A stretch of 64,000 bases of DNA from Candidatus Fermentithermobacillaceae bacterium. Its GTDB lineage: Bacteria; Bacillota; Sulfobacillia; Fermentithermobacillales; DUSS01. Location of the stretch: NCBI GenBank assembly GCA_014896535.1, contig JADBKE010000017.1, positions 62,001-126,000 of the forward strand, read 5' to 3'. Made by a program: the position numbers and the translations under genes. Under the pieces are notes generated by a model, which had not been told where the DNA came from, searched no databases, and saw only the letters and a list, made by a program, of their open reading frames with translations. This document shows, piece after piece, positions 1 to 10,516 of the stretch (its first letter is position 1; each line of letters starts with the position of its first letter).

Positions 1-973
1 TGGCAGCACCGGCTCCCTGGAACATGCCCCGCTTTCTCGCCCAAATTCGGGCGCTTCGCCGAAAGTCGGCTATTAGCCCGATTCCGTTTTCGTACTGGGG
101 AAAGTCCCTGTACCAGCCCGCTTGAGGCACGGGCTCCCCCGCCATCAGGTAGAATTCGTCCGCCGCCCATACAAAGGGATATCTTACCTTCTTCATACAA
201 CCCCGGGCGAAACTCGTGACCTGCGCCAGTACGCGCCGGGACCACTCTGGATCGCGAGGCGGAGAAGGAAGGCACTTTCTCCACCTCGTATACACCGCCG
301 GGACCACGCCGCAAGATCGCACCGCAGGCCATCGCCGAAACAGCCCCTCGAGGGTGTCATCGAGGATGTCCCCGTCGTTCCAGCCCCGGAGGAGGACGAT
401 CTGGGCATGCACGGTTATACCCGACTCGACCAGGCGGTCGAGATCCTCGTTGATGCGACCGGCCTTTGGATTCCCCATGAGTCTGGCGCGTACGTCCGGA
501 ACCAGGGCGTGCACCGAAACCCTCAACGGGGACATCCTATGCCTTTCTATGCGACGCCAGTCGCTCTCCCGGAGGTTGGTGAGGGTTATGAAGTTCCCCC
601 ACAACAGGGAGAGGCGATAATCGTCGTCGCGTAGGTAAAGGGAGGGCCGAAGGCCGCGGGGAAGCTGTCTTAGAAAGCAAAACACGCAATGGTTTTCGCA
701 CGTTCTTATTCCATCGAACAGCAGTTCCGAGAATTCGATACCGGGGCCGGAACCCCCATCGGAATCGAGAAGGACTCTCCTTACCTGGCCCCCACGGGTC
801 CGGAACTCCAATTCGCAGGGTCCTCCGGAAGCGAGAAAGAGAAAGTGTAACTGGTCCAGGGGTCTCTCTCCGTTTACCTTCAGGATGAAGTCACCCTGCC
901 GAATTCCAGCCAGCTCCGCCGGACTTCCCGGCAGAACCCGTTTCACTTCCGCACCGTACCAGGTCCCCTGCAT
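1..973 (-). CDS. DUF512-type radical SAM protein with N-terminal PDZ-like domain (3' end runs off window)
   Basis: My minus-strand translation: MQGTWYGAEVKRVLPGSPAELAGIRQGDFILKVNGE...CENHCVFCFLRQLPRGLRPSLYLRDDDYRLSLLWGNFITLTNL...GWYRDFPQYENGIGLIADF. CxxxCxxC-like radical SAM motif. Absent from ORF track because it runs off the edge. Confidence 0.85.
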   Translation of the reverse strand, partial: MQGTWYGAEVKRVLPGSPAELAGIRQGDFILKVNGERPLDQLHFLFLASGGPCELEFRTRGGQVRRVLLDSDGGSGPGIEFSELLFDGIRTCENHCVFCFLRQLPRGLRPSLYLRDDDYRLSLLWGNFITLTNLRESDWRRIERHRMSPLRVSVHALVPDVRARLMGNPKAGRINEDLDRLVESGITVHAQIVLLRGWNDGDILDDTLEGLFRRWPAVRSCGVVPAVYTRWRKCLPSPPRDPEWSRRVLAQVTSFARGCMKKVRYPFVWAADEFYLMAGEPVPQAGWYRDFPQYENGIGLIADFRRSARIWARKRGMFQGAGAA

Positions 974-1545
974 CCAGCCACAATACCTCCCCGGTTGACT
1001 GCCCTTCATTATCCCGCCACTTTCGTTCCAGATCAAGGGAGGTTTCGACCACCGCCTCGACCAGCGGCAGACGACGGTAGAGCGACCGGGCCACCAGGGA
1101 CCTGCCCGCTCTGACCATGCCCATTCTGCGGGAGAGAAACCCGCCGATCCGCGACCGGACGTCCAAAACCGCGCGAACGTTAAAGAAAATCGCCCTGGCC
1201 TGGGGAAACCGTTGGGAGACTCGTTTTACGAGAGCCATCTCCAGTTCTTTTCCGGCGACGCCGGTACCGAGGGCATAGACGCGACCGCCGAACCCGTCGG
1301 TTCCCAGAAAAAGGGGGGTTCCCAGGTCTTCGGTCAACCGGCGGTCGAAAAAGGGAAGGTCAGCGATGCTCTGGTAGGTGGAGGGGCGCCACCCCAGGTG
1401 ACACCATCCCACGACTACGGAAGCGTGGGTACCCGCATAGCAACAATAAAACACCCGGGGTCGGCGGGGATCCGTTTCCCGGAAGAGCACCTCGACAGCT
1501 GCCAGGGCTTTGCTGGAAACCGGGTCGTTCAGCGAAGGTTTAGTG
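891..1545 (-). CDS. DUF3189 family protein (start uncertain)
   Basis: ORF 891..1685 (-) contains RVFYCCYAGTHASVVVGWCHLGWRP, a DUF3189-like motif; the upstream part overlaps the next gene, so the true start is internal. Confidence 0.6.
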
Positions 1546-1743
1546 CCTGACCACAATGAGCATCCCGTCTCCGAGATCATGCACCTGACCTTGAAGTATT
1601 CTGGAAAGGATCGTTGCCACGTGCTGCCGCCTGGACTCGTCGGGCACCACAAAAGTGGGCGCGCCCGAAGCTTTTCTCGGGTCATCGGTAACGATCGCCA
1701 GCACGGTTTTCTGAATCGTCACTTCCACCGGCACCAGCCCCAC
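1540..1743 (-). CDS. Small protein resembling the capping complex subunit for YIEGIA
   Basis: 67 aa ORF directly downstream of the YIEGIA-like gene; VEVTIQKTVLAIVTDDPRKASGAPTFVVPDESRRQHVATILSRIL. Confidence 0.6.
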   Translation of the reverse strand: MGLVPVEVTIQKTVLAIVTDDPRKASGAPTFVVPDESRRQHVATILSRILQGQVHDLGDGMLIVVRH

Positions 1744-1765
1744 TTCTCGTCCGGGCCTGCCTCGA

Positions 1766-2692
1766 TCAATCCATGGCGTATCGTCCAGCCAGGGCTTTTG
1801 AGCCTCGACCGCGTGCGGATTCCAGAACGGGCACTCGCTTTATCACCGCCAGCATGGGCTCTTCGTCTTTCTCCATCGGCATGAAAAACAGGCCCACTCT
1901 GCCCGTTTTCAGATCTCTTCTGATGATCGGCGAAAACTCGGGCGTATCGAGATCTTTCCTTATTCCCAGGATAGCCTGAACATCGTGGATGATGGCCTGC
2001 CTCTGCCCCGGACTGCCCAGGGTGTCGCGGGCATCCTCGTCCCGGGGAATCAGGATCGCTCCAAGACCCTGTTCTTCGATGGCGCGGCGGGACTCCTCGA
2101 GCCCGACGTTCATGATGAAAATGTCTCCCACGTAAAGATCCGGTCCCCGGAAATTCGGCGAGGCCGCCTTCACTTCCGCGATGTCTCCAATGAGCCGCTT
2201 GCGCACGAGCAACGCGGAGAACCCGAAAGCCAGTACACCCAGGAAAAGACCCCCGGGCACCGAGATAGCCTCAACCCCCGCTGAGGTCACGGTGGACACG
2301 AAAATCACCACGTAGTACCGGGTTTCGAATGTCTTCGCCATGTCTTCGATATAGTCGGCACCCCTGGGAACAAGCTCGTTATCCTCCAGCGCTTTCAAGG
2401 ACTTGCGTTCCATGTCCCGGATGCCCCGAAACTGTTGAGCGACGAGGACCAGGAACGTCACAGCGGTCCATTCCCTTTCGAGCAGGGCGGGAACCGCCAC
2501 CGCGCCTACCAACGCCGCGATAGCCCCGAGAAACAGGTGGGACGCGTATCCGTGAGGGTAAGTGGGATACTGGCGATAGTCCGATCTGAGCATTCCCACC
2601 CTGGCGAGCATGCCCAGAAGAAACCCGAAGGCGATCGCGGGTCCGTGAGGGAAGGGCGTACCTGATGTAACCTGTTCCCACAATTCCCTCAC
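1766..2692 (-). CDS. YIEGIA family membrane protein
   Basis: ORF 1766..2842; likely GTG start near 2692 (VRELWEQVTSGTPFPHGPAIAFGFLLGMLARVGMLRSDYRQYPTYPHGY); multi-pass hydrophobic N-terminus. Confidence 0.65.
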   Translation of the reverse strand: MRELWEQVTSGTPFPHGPAIAFGFLLGMLARVGMLRSDYRQYPTYPHGYASHLFLGAIAALVGAVAVPALLEREWTAVTFLVLVAQQFRGIRDMERKSLKALEDNELVPRGADYIEDMAKTFETRYYVVIFVSTVTSAGVEAISVPGGLFLGVLAFGFSALLVRKRLIGDIAEVKAASPNFRGPDLYVGDIFIMNVGLEESRRAIEEQGLGAILIPRDEDARDTLGSPGQRQAIIHDVQAILGIRKDLDTPEFSPIIRRDLKTGRVGLFFMPMEKDEEPMLAVIKRVPVLESARGRGSKALAGRYAMD

Positions 2693-3810
2693 GATCCCTG
2701 GCCCTCCCCTCCACGGCCTCCCCGGATTTTGACACCCCCCGTTCCGAACCAACCGAGGATCTTGGCCTTCATCTCCTCCCAGCTCCCCGTGGACACCCAG
2801 AGGTAGACGAAGACGCCGGCAACCACCACCCCAACCAGCCATGCAATGGTCCGGCCCGCCCCTCCCGATTCGCGACCCGCGGCCGGCCCAACCGCGCTCA
2901 CAACCTGTGGAAGGACGCCTGCGATGAGCTGCACTCCGCGCTCGGCCGCAGCCCGAGGCGTCTTTTCGGTTCCGACCTCCAGGAGCAGGGAGCGCTCGAA
3001 GAGATCCTGGTTGAAGTCGGCCTTTCCCATAAAGATTCCTTTGATGAGCCCGGGATATTTCGAGTTGACAGCATCTTTTAATCTGCGTGCGAATTCGAGG
3101 TTGGCCCGAACCTTGGGGTTCTGCCTCCCCACCACGATCATGGCTCTGGCGACGACTTCGCCCCTCTGCTCGGTCAGATACGGTTCAGGAGGTCCAGCAT
3201 CTCTGTGAACATCGAACATGGCGAGAGGTCGGTCGCTCCGCAAAAGGCGCTGAGCCGTTCTGCGCGATCTGTCGTAAGCCGCGGCATCGTGAGGGTCGTG
3301 CGGGGTCTTGTCGTGACGCGGGATGAGTCCCGTGTTTTCGAGAGCATCCGCCATGCTGGAACCCACCCTCATAACCCCGCCGGCGCCGGGAATGGCCTCG
3401 CTACCGTCACCGGGAATGTAGGACTCATCCGAATGAGTGTGATAAATGGCGATCTTGCCGGTGCTCGCGGGAGCAGCTGCGGTAGCAATGCTGGGAAGTG
3501 CCTCCATCTTCCCTTGAGATGCGGCAGTGGCGGTGTCTCCCTCCACTCGCTGGATAACCCAGCGGACGTCGTTTTCGTCGATGTACTCGTCACCTACGAA
3601 CAGATGGTGCCCCGTGTAGAACAGGATGTTCCCGTCGGGATCTTTAACGGTAAAAAACCCGTCACTCTTTTCCCACGCACCGGTAGGCGAGTCGGAGGCG
3701 GTTTTCGCCTCGGTTCTCACCGAGGCCAGGTAGTGCCCCAACCTCGGAAGACCCAGGACAAACAGGACAATGACTAACAGGCCCGAGATCGCTCTAGCGT
3801 TCCTTTTCAT
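2689..3810 (-). CDS. spoIIP: Stage II sporulation protein P
   Basis: IAIYHTHSDESYIPGDG ... LAMFDVHRDAGP ... VVGRQNPKVRANLEFARRLKDAVNSKYPGLIKGIF: SpoIIP amidase motifs. Confidence 0.9.
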   Translation of the reverse strand: MKRNARAISGLLVIVLFVLGLPRLGHYLASVRTEAKTASDSPTGAWEKSDGFFTVKDPDGNILFYTGHHLFVGDEYIDENDVRWVIQRVEGDTATAASQGKMEALPSIATAAAPASTGKIAIYHTHSDESYIPGDGSEAIPGAGGVMRVGSSMADALENTGLIPRHDKTPHDPHDAAAYDRSRRTAQRLLRSDRPLAMFDVHRDAGPPEPYLTEQRGEVVARAMIVVGRQNPKVRANLEFARRLKDAVNSKYPGLIKGIFMGKADFNQDLFERSLLLEVGTEKTPRAAAERGVQLIAGVLPQVVSAVGPAAGRESGGAGRTIAWLVGVVVAGVFVYLWVSTGSWEEMKAKILGWFGTGGVKIRGGRGGEGQGS

Positions 3811-4438
3811 CGCCCGTACCTCCCTGACTCTTCACCAGTCTTTCCCTGGTCTCGCCAACCAGCTCCACAAACAACACCGCAAGAACCGACGCGATCACCG
3901 TGGCGTCGAAGGCGCCGGCCCCTCCAAAGGCGACGGTGCCAGGGTAGCGCCTCATCCCCAGCTCGACCCAGTGTAGGATATCTGAAAGCACGTACCCGCC
4001 GAGTCCTCCCACGAAGGCTGTGCGTCTGGAGCGACCGGACACCGCTGCAACGATCCCTGCTGCCAGACCGTAAACAAAAATCGGGCTCACCCTCATCCAT
4101 TGCTCTTCGGGGCTCAAGACTTTGCTCAAGCCCCATATGACCAGCCCGGTGACGATGAGGGCGACCACCGCTCTCACTTGCTCGTCTCTCCTGTCAGCCG
4201 TGGCGATGAGCCATATGGCCACCGCGAGCGGGATAACCGCCCCTCCGACGTTCACGGTGACCGTCACGGGTGCGCGAACCGGTGTGAACTCGAGATAGCT
4301 ACCGGCCGCCATGGCCAGAATGATAGCCAGAGCGGCTCTGTCATTGAGGCGCATCCTGTCGAGCACGCGATGAAGTACGCCGGTGAAAATCAGGATGGCC
4401 AGGACGGCAAGAATGATCGTGCCCACGGGCAAACCCAT
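3794..4438 (-). CDS. DUF1614 family membrane protein
   Basis: Polytopic membrane protein with TVTVNVGGAVIPLAVAIWLI and HWVELGMRRYPGTVAFGGAGAFDATVIASVLAVLF. Confidence 0.65.
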   Translation of the reverse strand: MGLPVGTIILAVLAILIFTGVLHRVLDRMRLNDRAALAIILAMAAGSYLEFTPVRAPVTVTVNVGGAVIPLAVAIWLIATADRRDEQVRAVVALIVTGLVIWGLSKVLSPEEQWMRVSPIFVYGLAAGIVAAVSGRSRRTAFVGGLGGYVLSDILHWVELGMRRYPGTVAFGGAGAFDATVIASVLAVLFVELVGETRERLVKSQGGTGDEKER

Positions 4439-4612
4439 GGAGCGTCACTCCCCCTTCGGAAATGACCCCGTGCCACAGGGGATTTCTTATGGTAGCCTTT
4501 CCGAGCCGTTCCCAGGGATATGCACGCAAGTGATGCCGGCAAAACGGAGTAGAAATGCAGCAGGAAGCAGGCTGAGGCGGCACGGGCGTTGCTTCATACA
4601 TGCCACACATGG

Positions 4613-4647
4613 AAAACGCCCGCCGGGCCCTTCACAGTCGGCGGGCG
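4613..4647 (-). terminator. Intrinsic terminator downstream of ispH-rpsA
   Basis: CGCCCGCC/GGCGGGCG inverted repeat followed on the minus strand by GTTTTCC. Confidence 0.6.
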
Positions 4648-4751
4648 TCTTGAGTACCTTGGGCCATCAGGACCTGGAAGCTACTTATCGAGAACCGTCT
4701 CTTGCTCGGACCAAGAGCGCGTCCCGCGTCCGGACGGTCGGGTTACCGACA

Positions 4752-6861
4752 CTAACTGACCCGCTCGGGCGTTTCTTTGTCGCTTGCGCTGGCCTCGGTC
4801 TGGGCCGCTCCTTGCTTCTCACCTCGGGCCGAGGAGGCCGCTTTTATCTCGGGCTCGATATCCACGTCAGCTTCTTTTATGGAGAGCGCAATTCGCCGCT
4901 CGGCGGGTTTCACCCTCAGGACTTTTGCTCTCACAGTATCTCCGACTTTGACCACGTCTTCGGGACGGGCAACTCGCTCGTATGACAGTTCCGAGATGTG
5001 GACGAGACCTTCCACTCCCGGTTCCAATTCCACGAAAGCGCCAAACGGCGCGATACGGGTCACCGTTCCGGTGACCACCGAACCCGCCGGATACTTCGAC
5101 TCCACGGTATCCCACGGATCGGGCAAAACCTGCTTTCGCCCCAGCGAAATTTTGCCCTTCTCCTTATCCACCCGGAGCACCATCACATCTATTTCGTCGC
5201 CTTCTTTAACCACTTCGGACGGGTGACGTACGCGACCCCAAGCGAGTTCGGATATGTGCAAGAGGCCGTCCACTCCACCGAGGTCTACGAACACGCCGAA
5301 ATCGGTGATACCCTTAACCACTCCGTGACGGATCTGCCCCTCCGCTATCGTGGCCCACGTCTCTTCCTTCAGCCTTTCGTGTTCTTCCTCGAGGACCACC
5401 CTTTGAGACAAGATGACCCGATTCTTCCGGCGGTCGAGTTCCAGTACCTTCATGCGGAGAGTCTTACCCACGTACTTCCCCAGGTCCGACACGTAGCCTC
5501 TCTCCACCTGGGAGGCGGGAACGAATCCCCTCACGCCAACGTCGACCACAAGACCGCCTTTAACCTCCTGAATTACCGGAGCCTCGATAGTCTTGCCTTC
5601 AACCCGGGCATTCTCCAGACGCTGCCAAGCCAGCTCCTCATCCGCCCGTCTCTTGGAGAGTCGCAGACCACCCTCCCCGGAATCCACCGACAAAACGTAC
5701 ACGAAAATCTCGTCGCCCGGCTTGATCTCCTGGTCGGGAGCTCCCTTTCGGGAAATCTCGTTGGCAGGAATGAAACCCTCCGACTTCAGCCCCACGTCCA
5801 CCATGGCCCCGTTTTCGTCAACGGAAACCACCGTGCCTTTGATGATATCTCCTTGGCGGACCTCGGGCAGTTTCTCCAACATTTCCTTGCCCTCAGGCAT
5901 CTCATCGGCCTGACTGCGGGTTTCCCCTGCCAATTCTCCAGGTTTTCCGAGCTTTCCGGGTTCCTGGGACGCCGTAGTTGGAGTGCCTTCATCTGGCTGG
6001 TCGTCACGGTGCATGTTCTTCTCTAGCTCTTCCAACTTGCCTGCAACCTCCTTTACTATCCGGTCGGGAGTTGAGGCGCCTGAAGTTATGCCCACTACCT
6101 TCTTGCCTCGTAACCACTCACTCTTAACCTCACCGGCCGTTCCGACTAAATAAGCTTCCGTTCCTGCTTGCCTTGCTATCTTCAGGAGCTGCCCACAATT
6201 GGCACTCGTCCTTCCACCCACCACGAGCACCAGATCGCACTCTTTGGCCAGCTCCAGAGTAGCCTTCTGCCTTTCGCGAGTGGCCGGACATATGGTCCTG
6301 GCCTGCGCCACATCCGCCCCCCGCTTCTTCAACGCATCTACGACGCCCAAAAAGTCCTCTTCCCGCGCGGTGGTTTGGGCCAGCACCCCCACCTTGTCGG
6401 AAATCGGTTGCTTTTCGATGTCAGCCGGCGACGCCACGGCCCTCGCGTTGTCTCCGGCTCTCGCCAATATAGCTTTGACTTCCGGGTGGTTTTCATCACC
6501 CACCACGAGAACCTGCCTGCCTTCTTCGCGAAACCGCGATGCCGCATCCTGGGCTCGGGCCACAAAGGGGCACGTTGCATCCACCACGCACGATGCCCGT
6601 TCTGCAGCTTGCCGGGCTTCTTCAGGGGGGGTTCCGTGGGTCCTCAGGATCACCGTTCCGCCTTCTATCGCGGAAAGATCCTCAACAATGCGGACACCGG
6701 CCTGCGCCAGCTCTCCGGTCACGTGTTCATTGTGGATGAGAGGACCTAAACTGAAGATGGGACGAGGACCATTGAGCAGAGCTTCCTGGACCTTCCGTAA
6801 AGCAATCTCTACCCCTGGGCAGTAGCCCATCACTTTCGCAAACCGGATTTCCGTTCTACAC
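4752..6861 (-). CDS. ispH-rpsA: Bifunctional 4-hydroxy-3-methylbut-2-enyl diphosphate reductase / ribosomal protein S1-like (IspH plus four S1 repeats)
   Basis: [23 protein letters not shown] cysteine motifs, then four S1 domains ([62 protein letters not shown]). Track ORF starts at internal ATG 6833; a GTG at 6861 gives [17 protein letters not shown]. Confidence 0.9.
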
Positions 6862-7455
6862 AGCCTCCCCCGGTTTAGCTTCCATCCAGAGTTCCCGGAT
6901 GGCGGTCATTATCTCCTGGGAAGCACCCTTCATTTCCTCGGTCACCTTTGCGTCTCGCTTGTGCTCCAGTTTGAAGGGTTCGCCGAAAAGAACGCGTACC
7001 CTCCTTTTCTCCGGCGACATGCGGATGGCCACCGGAACGATGGGAGCATCCGTCTTCAACGCGAGCAACGCAGCTCCGGGGTGCGGAGCGCCCAGCCGGC
7101 TCCGGTCCCTCTGTCTCGTTCCTTCGGGGAATATCCCCACAACCTCTCCGGCTTCGAGCACCCTGAGTCCTTCCCGGATAGCTCCCACATCCGCCTTGCC
7201 CCTGTCCACCGGGAAAGCGCCGAGCCATCTGAGAAGGGTGCCGAAAATCGGATATCTGAAAAGCTCTTTCTTGGCCATAAACCTGATGGGCCTCTTTACG
7301 AGGCAACCCAGGATCACGGGATCCCACCACGATATGTGGTTCGAGCACAGGATGGCCGGCCCGCGCGCCGGCACCTTATCCAACCCGCTAACCTCAAGGC
7401 GAAAGGCGACTTTAACGATAATCGAAAATATAACCCGGATAAACCTGTAAAACAC
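6856..7455 (-). CDS. plsC: 1-acyl-sn-glycerol-3-phosphate acyltransferase
   Basis: [12 protein letters not shown] (NHxxxxD) and FPEGTRQRD motifs. Confidence 0.9.
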   Translation of the reverse strand: MFYRFIRVIFSIIVKVAFRLEVSGLDKVPARGPAILCSNHISWWDPVILGCLVKRPIRFMAKKELFRYPIFGTLLRWLGAFPVDRGKADVGAIREGLRVLEAGEVVGIFPEGTRQRDRSRLGAPHPGAALLALKTDAPIVPVAIRMSPEKRRVRVLFGEPFKLEHKRDAKVTEEMKGASQEIMTAIRELWMEAKPGEAV

Positions 7456-7500
7456 CCGCGTTTCACCTCACACGCACAAAACATGCGTCCGGAGCGGGCA

Positions 7501-8217
7501 TCACCCCATTACTTTTCTCTGCTCGCACAACCTGACTATCGTCAGGGCCACCTCCCGGGCGGTTTTCCCCGTGCTGTCGATGACGACGGCGTCGGGCACC
7601 CTAACGAGAGGTCCGGTCTTCCGGTTAACGTCGGCCTCGTCCCTGGCCGCCATTTCTCGCTTGAGATCGTCCCAGGGCACGTCCTCGCCCTTCAGGACCA
7701 TCTCCTGCCATCGCCGCCGGACCCTTTCCCTGAAATCCGCGGTGAGGTAGATTTTCACCTCCGCATCGGGCAGGACAACGCTGGCGATGTCCCGACCTTC
7801 CATAACCACATCGTCGGAAGCAGCTATTTGCCGCTGCATCTTCACCATGAGTTGCCTTACCAGCGGGAAACCAGCTACAGCCTTGACGGCGCCATCGACT
7901 TCCCTCGAGTGGAGTTTCTCCGTCACATCCCGCGCACCCAGAAACACCCTGAAGCGGCCCGTGTCCCACCTGAAGCTCAACCCGCAGCGCTCGGGAAGGG
8001 TCAGAAGCTCCTCCTCTCGCTCCAGGTCAACCTTTCTTTCCAGAGCGGCCAAAGCCAGTCCCCGATACATCGCTCCGGTGTCCACATATACGTAACCCGT
8101 CAAATCGGACACCATTTTGGCGACGGTGCTCTTCCCGGCACCCGCCGGTCCATCTATCGCAATTCTAACCTTGGACGTGTTCGCTGACGAGCTTGGCATG
8201 TCCATGCTGGGTGTCAC
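7501..8217 (-). CDS. cmk: Cytidylate kinase
   Basis: VRIAIDGPAGAGKSTVAKMVSDLTGYVYVDTGAMYRGLAL; MEGRDIASVVLPDAEVKIYLTA. Confidence 0.95.
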   Translation of the reverse strand: MTPSMDMPSSSANTSKVRIAIDGPAGAGKSTVAKMVSDLTGYVYVDTGAMYRGLALAALERKVDLEREEELLTLPERCGLSFRWDTGRFRVFLGARDVTEKLHSREVDGAVKAVAGFPLVRQLMVKMQRQIAASDDVVMEGRDIASVVLPDAEVKIYLTADFRERVRRRWQEMVLKGEDVPWDDLKREMAARDEADVNRKTGPLVRVPDAVVIDSTGKTAREVALTIVRLCEQRKVMG

Positions 8218-8269
8218 ATTCTACGCAGCTATTGAATTTCCTTTTTTATACGAGCAAATTGATTGATTC

Positions 8270-8845
8270 TCACCGGGTCGGGGTCATGTCCCGCTGGTCC
8301 GTCGTCCCGTTGCCTGTGCTGTTCGAGCTCGAGTTGGGGCTACCCGTCGGCGTTCCGTTCTGCTGATTCACTGCTTTTATACCCACCCTGAAAAGGCCGA
8401 ACGTATGGTTCCCTTCAACCTCAAATCCTACCTGGGGAAACGTCACGTTTTCGGAAACCCCCGATACCACAATTCGGACCGTCTGGTTTGGCGCGTAAAT
8501 CCCGAGTAGGTCCCCGTCTTTTACCCACACCACACCGTCCTCCGGACGAAGGACCTTCAATGGGAAACCGTTCTGAAGAACCCATACCCCAGGCGCGTTG
8601 GCGTTCGTCATTTTCAGGACCACCACACCATCGTAACCGGATTCGTGGGGACCCAAATAGGTCGGGTACCACACCGGCTCGCCTTCTTCGAGGGCGGGAA
8701 ATCCTTCTTCCAGCGGGACGCCCTCCAGCCGCACGGCCGGCGAAAGGACGCGTCTTAGGGACTCGAACCGTAAAAGCCCCTGGGCGATACCTAGGACGCA
8801 TAAGGACAGAAGGAAAATCCGAAAAAGCCACCTGTCGAAGGACAT
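8270..8845 (-). CDS. Uncharacterised membrane-anchored protein with Ser/Asn/Thr/Gly-rich C-terminal tail
   Basis: ORF 8270..9121 with likely start MSFDRWLFRIFLLSLCVLGIAQGLL at 8845; one TM segment and tail QNGTPTGSPNSSSNSTGNGTTDQRD. Confidence 0.55.
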   Translation of the reverse strand: MSFDRWLFRIFLLSLCVLGIAQGLLRFESLRRVLSPAVRLEGVPLEEGFPALEEGEPVWYPTYLGPHESGYDGVVVLKMTNANAPGVWVLQNGFPLKVLRPEDGVVWVKDGDLLGIYAPNQTVRIVVSGVSENVTFPQVGFEVEGNHTFGLFRVGIKAVNQQNGTPTGSPNSSSNSTGNGTTDQRDMTPTR

Positions 8846-9015
8846 TTCAGCACCACTCCTCGCCCGTCGCACCGAAGTTACCTCACCCGTACACCTTCTG
8901 GTTTGCCTTCCGGGGAGCACATGCGTACCCGTACCATTCTCTATAATTCCCGGAGAGCGGCGATGACGACCCGCGGCGGACATATGGCCTGGTCGGTTGT
9001 GGAGCCTGCGCTTAC

Positions 9016-9044
9016 TTGTGAAGGCAAGGTGCGCGGTATACAAT
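9016..9044 (+). promoter_or_regulatory. Candidate sigma-A-type promoter upstream of MFS gene
   Basis: TTGTGA - 17 nt - TACAAT. Confidence 0.4.
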
Positions 9045-9089
9045 GCCTCTCGAGGATGGGGCTCGCTTGAGTGCAAAAGGACATCTCCT

Positions 9090-9117
9090 CCTACGGGCCG
9101 TTCCGTAGGGGTTTTTT
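9090..9117 (+). terminator. Terminator-like hairpin in the leader of the MFS gene
   Basis: CCTACGG-N6-CCGTAGG followed by GGTTTTTT; lies between candidate promoter and the start codon. Confidence 0.6.
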
Positions 9118-9211
9118 GCATGTTGGGCCATTTGCGGGGAGGCGGATTTTGCGGTAAGCGAGAAGTCGCCTGACGCTGTGCTCAATGAACATCGCGAAGG
9201 AGGAGTAATTT

Positions 9212-10438
9212 ATGGAAACGCAGCCTAACTCGGAAGCGACTGCACAGGACCGGCGGGATGTGAGTAGAAGCGCGGCGATGAAATTCGTCGTGCTTATGGG
9301 GTTTGTAAGTCTGTTTGCTGACGTTACGTACGAGGGTGCCAGGAGCGTGGCCGGCCCGTTTCTTGCGACTCTGGGCGCAAACGCCACCATAGTAGGTCTG
9401 GTGGCAGGACTTGGCGAGTTCGTGGGGTATGGTCTGAGGATTCTCTCGGGTTACGTTACCGACAAGACCGGGCAGTACTGGCTCGTCACCGGGATAGGCT
9501 ATTGTCTTAACCTGCTGGCCGTGCCCATGCTGGCGCTGGCGGGTAACTGGCAGCTGGCTGCGGCGCTCTTGATACTGGAGAGAACGGGCAAGGCCATTCG
9601 CAACCCCGCACGGGACGCCATGCTTTCCCACGCGACTTCCCGGGTTGGCCACGGATGGGGGTTCGCGCTCCATGAAGCCATGGACCAGATAGGTGCCGTT
9701 ACAGGTCCTCTCCTGGTCGCTTTGGCCATAGGCACCTGCGATCAGTACCGTGCGGCCTTCGGGTTTTTGCTCATCCCCGCCCTGATGGCCCTTGGAGTGC
9801 TCGGGACGGCTCGGATTCTGTACCCGAAGCCTCGCACCCTTGAGGTGAAAACGACCGCAATTCAAGCCAAGGGTCTCCCCAGAGAGTTCTGGATCTACGT
9901 GCTCGCCATCGCCTTGGTTGCCGCCGGCTATGCCGATTTCCCGCTCATCGCATTCCATCTCAAGAAAGCGGCCTCGATACCCGACACATGGGTCCCGCTC
10001 CTCTACGCGGGGGCCATGGGGATCGATGCGATTGCCGCACTGGTTTTCGGGAAACTTTACGACAAAATTCAAATAAAGTCGCTCATCGCCGCCGTTGGCC
10101 TCTCGGCGTTTTTTGCGCCGTTCGTGTTCTCGGCCAGCATAACAACGTCCATGGTCGGTCTCGTGCTCTGGGGTATCGGGATGGGTGCCCAGGAATCGAT
10201 CTTGAGGGCGGCAGTCGCGGAGATGGTGGCCCCGGAGAGAAGAGGCTCGGCCTACGGCATATTCAACGCAGGGTACGGCTTTTTCTGGTTCGTCGGAAGT
10301 ACTTTGATGGGTATCTTTTACGACATCTCCATCCCGGTTCTTGTTGGATTCTCCATCCTAACACAGTTGTGTTCGGTCGCGCTCCTCGTGGCGGTGAGCA
10401 GCGGGCAGAAGCGGCCGGGATTTGACGCAGCCCGGTAG
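9212..10438 (+). CDS. MFS transporter
   Basis: 12-TM-like hydrophobic profile; strong SD (gaaggaggag) before ATG. Confidence 0.85.
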   Translation: METQPNSEATAQDRRDVSRSAAMKFVVLMGFVSLFADVTYEGARSVAGPFLATLGANATIVGLVAGLGEFVGYGLRILSGYVTDKTGQYWLVTGIGYCLNLLAVPMLALAGNWQLAAALLILERTGKAIRNPARDAMLSHATSRVGHGWGFALHEAMDQIGAVTGPLLVALAIGTCDQYRAAFGFLLIPALMALGVLGTARILYPKPRTLEVKTTAIQAKGLPREFWIYVLAIALVAAGYADFPLIAFHLKKAASIPDTWVPLLYAGAMGIDAIAALVFGKLYDKIQIKSLIAAVGLSAFFAPFVFSASITTSMVGLVLWGIGMGAQESILRAAVAEMVAPERRGSAYGIFNAGYGFFWFVGSTLMGIFYDISIPVLVGFSILTQLCSVALLVAVSSGQKRPGFDAAR

Positions 10439-10516
10439 ATTCAATGAAAGGCTTTTCCCCGGCCGACGTTGAATGGATAAGGGGTACGATGCACAACTCG
10501 GTCGGGGTGAACGAAG

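Noticed and set aside
4998-6026. 342-aa plus-strand ORF antisense to the S1 repeats
   Set aside because: Shadow ORF; the repeated S1 frame on the minus strand is real.
6961-8187. 408-aa plus-strand ORF spanning plsC and cmk antisense
   Set aside because: Crosses two genes on the opposite strand; shadow ORF.
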